A stretch of 64,000 nt of DNA from Populus alba (Eukaryota; Streptophyta; Magnoliopsida; Malpighiales; Salicaceae): contig NC_133294.1 in NCBI RefSeq assembly GCF_005239225.2, forward strand, positions 16,939,631-17,003,630. Direction: 5' to 3'. Positions 61,857 through 64,000 of the stretch are shown in pieces. A program made the translations under genes and the position numbers. The notes under the pieces were generated by a model. It saw only the letters and a list, made by a program, of their open reading frames with translations, did no database searches and was not told the DNA's origin. The stretch's first letter is position 1. Every line of letters starts with the position of its first letter.

Positions 61857-64000
61857 TTGGGTTTTCAGATACCCGGTTGCCAATCAACACATCACACTTG
61901 ATCTTGCCAACCTTGACCACTTCAGAACCGTATCTTGATGATAATTTGCATGCTGGTGATGGTAAGGGCCTTCCTATATCTCATCTTGGTCATACAAAAA
62001 ATATATAAACGCACATCGTTTCTTTCACCTTATCTAGATGTTTTTCATGTTTCCTGCAATCACAAAACCTTTGCTCTCCTGTTCAGAAAATTTTTGTCTT
62101 GATAAATAATGTTTATTTTGAATTTTCACCCTCGTGTGTTTTATGATCAAGGATTTCAACACCCATGAAAGTCCCTTCTCTTCAAGGTCAGAGTTAAAAG
62201 AATGGTCTCTATGCCCTAACCAAGTCTTCCGTCACGTCAGTTCCTCAAGCCTATTGGTCTCCCTGCACTTCTGCCTCTACCGATTTTAATGGCAATCGTT
62301 GACGAGCTCATCCTACTTCACCGTATTTTTCAATTGTTAATCTTGAAAAATAAGATCATTTGTAACAACAAACGTCTTAATTTTCAATGTCCCAAAGTTG
62401 TCCCTTTAGGAAAATCATCGGCGTTTGTCTTTAGGACCCTACGGGTCAACAAAAACTTCTGCTCCATCTTTGAATTAATTTTTAGGTGATGCTATGGGGT
62501 TCCTGCTCCTCTTTTTTCTTTCAGATGGCTATTCGTTATTTTGTTATCTTTGTTGATGCTTATACTAAATATGTATGGTATTATCCTCTTCGCTTGCCAA
62601 GTCTGATGTTTACTCTGTTTTTTCATCAATTTCAGACTCTTGTTGAATGTCAATTTTCATTAAAATAAAATCTGTTCAAACTGATTGGGCCGCAGTGAAT
62701 ACCCGAAAACTATCCATATTTTTTTCAGACCATTGGTAATTCATCATCATCTGATTTGTCCCCACATTCATGAACAAAATGGAATAGTTAGAGCGTCGTC
62801 ATAAGGCATATTGTGGAAACAGGTCCTTACTCTTTTAGGGCAATGTAAAACACCTTTTCGATTTTTGGAATTATGCTTTTGAAAACCTCTGTTTTATCTT
62901 ATAAATCGCATGCCTATTCCTACTTTCTTGCCCATCGCTCTCCGTTTGATTGTTTTATTTCAACGGTCTCACTGATTATCATTTTTTTGCATACCTTTGG
63001 GTGTTCTCTGTTTTTCCTTTTTGCGTCCATATAATAATCATAAATTGGATTTTTGTTCCTCTCCATGTGTGTTTTTTGGATATAGTTCCTCACATCTTGG
63101 TTTTCGATGTCTTGACATTGCATCTCACCGTATTTATATTTCCCATCATGTCCGCTTCCATGAACATGTGTTTCCATTTGATAATTCTAAACAGATTGCA
63201 AAGGTCTCCACCACAACCCCCACCCCACCTGCTACTGTCACCCTCCTAAATTTGCTAAACCACCCACCGCCACCCACTTTCACTAGCCACCCAAACAGCC
63301 CACAACACTCCGCTTTGCCACTCCAAACAGCCATCCAACCACAGCCTCCACCCATCCCTTGGCCATCATCCCATGCTTGTTTATCTAACCCTTATGATGC
63401 AGGTTCAAATCATCAATTGGTCTCCTCTCTTCATGGTCTTAGGGCACTTTCTAGTCCCTCCTCTGCTTCGCCCTCTATGGCCAGCACTCTTGCAGCTTCA
63501 GTCTCTACTTCCAGCCCCTCCTCTACTGACAGTCCTGTGCTTGAGGCTGCTTCTTTATCATCCTCTCCCATTGGTCCTGCAACTTATGGTTGATTTTGTC
63601 TTCTTATCAGCTGCCACAAAGTCTCCTCGCTAAACCGTCTTCCCCTGCATCTCCACCAGCACATAGCAGACATCCTATGACTCTTAGACCGCGGTAGCCA
63701 AAGACAGCTAATCTGGTTGCTTCCGCTGCTGCTACTTCTACCTCCACACGGGTACTGTATTCTCCCTCTTTTGAGCCTTTTGCATTCTCTGATGCTGACC
63801 GGTATGCAGTTTGGTATAATGCTATGTGTGATGAGATCGCCGCTTTACGCGAAAATCACACTTAGTCTTTGGTTCCATTTCATCCTTCGATGAACGTTGT
63901 TGGCAGTAGATGGGTATATCGGATCAAATGTCGTGTTGATGGTAGTATTGAGCGCTATAAAGCGTGTCTTGTTGCTAGAGGTTTTACCCAGCAAGAAGGT

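Larger units (their letters stand above)
60481..64000 (+). mobile_element. Ty1/copia retrotransposon, 5' part, runs off the window
   Basis: LTR-like region about 60481-60667 with TATA (ctatataaata, 60617-60627). It is followed by a primer binding site tggtatcagagcc (60671-60683), complementary to initiator Met tRNA as usual for copia. gag starts near 60735 (ATG, Ser/Pro-rich) and is frameshifted near 60977; its main part is at 61338-61856. Pol follows in pieces: integrase (VIFVDAYTKYVWYYPL, about 62540-62610), a Pro/Ser-rich linker at 63190-63650, and the start of reverse transcriptase (VGSRWVYRIK, ARGFTQQEG) at 63890-64000. Multiple stops and frame breaks show it is defective. The left end of the LTR is not defined. 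Confidence 0.85.

Noticed and set aside
62997..63593. 198-codon Pro/Ser-rich plus-strand open frame
   Set aside because: It is the linker between integrase and reverse transcriptase of the copia element, not an independent gene.
1..64000. tRNA, rRNA or organellar gene inserts
   Set aside because: I saw no cloverleaf-like A/B box pair or rRNA-like sequence; the only tRNA-related motif is the copia primer binding site at 60671.

Overview
This looks like plant nuclear DNA. Genes carry GT-AG introns with a 7-exon receptor-kinase layout, there are long AT-rich spacers, and several LTR retrotransposon and CACTA-type remnants are present. The receptor proteins resemble S-domain (G-type lectin, SD1) receptor-like kinases as I know them from Populus and other Salicaceae. 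That organism guess is inference; I could not run a search.

The window is a decayed tandem cluster of SD1 receptor-like kinase (RLK) genes, mostly on the minus strand. Each full copy has a signal peptide, a bulb-type lectin domain, an S-locus glycoprotein/EGF-like region, a PAN domain, one membrane segment and a Ser/Thr kinase. Copies or pieces on the minus strand are: unit 1 (1-1990, cut by the window edge), unit 2 (2401-5472), unit 3 (6240-8938), a fused scrap (12207-12478), unit 4 (18985-22018), a lectin-only scrap (24736-25099), unit 6 (27329-29424, 5' truncated), unit 7 (37594-40638), a last-exon scrap (44281-44506), and unit 8 (50956-56908). One plus-strand relative lies at 15416-18512 with a partial copy at 44507-47385. 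TM-exon scraps of plus-strand relatives lie near 2.0, 27.1, 37.2 and 59.2 kb.

Only unit 8 reads through. Its seven exons add up to 2457 bases (818 residues plus stop) with matching splice phases and kinase motifs present, although a Ty1/copia element of about 2.7 kb sits in its third intron. Unit 4 is spoiled only by a net -1 frameshift in exon 1 and could be an assembly error. The others carry stops, frameshifts or truncations.

Between the genes lie two probable solo LTRs with perfect 5-bp target-site duplications (33709-36284 and 45015-47169), a truncated copy of the second (14304-15042), a 5'-truncated copia pol (47386-50900), a CACTA-like small element (59763-60231), and the 5' part of another copia element running off the right edge (about 60480-64000). 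Large upstream blocks are shared between copies (8.9-11.7, 12.5-14.3, 40.6-44.0 kb; 26.1-27.0 and 57.4-59.1 kb), which shows repeated segmental duplication.

The genes do not form a pathway. They are paralogs of one receptor family, expected at the plasma membrane and probably in defence or self/non-self perception, turning over by duplication, deletion, intron loss and transposon insertion. I found no convincing novel molecular system. The most useful leads are the intact, transposon-split gene, a templated in-frame insertion in its kinase exon, intron loss among tandem copies, and single-base insertion noise in the first ~3 kb that suggests unpolished long-read sequence.
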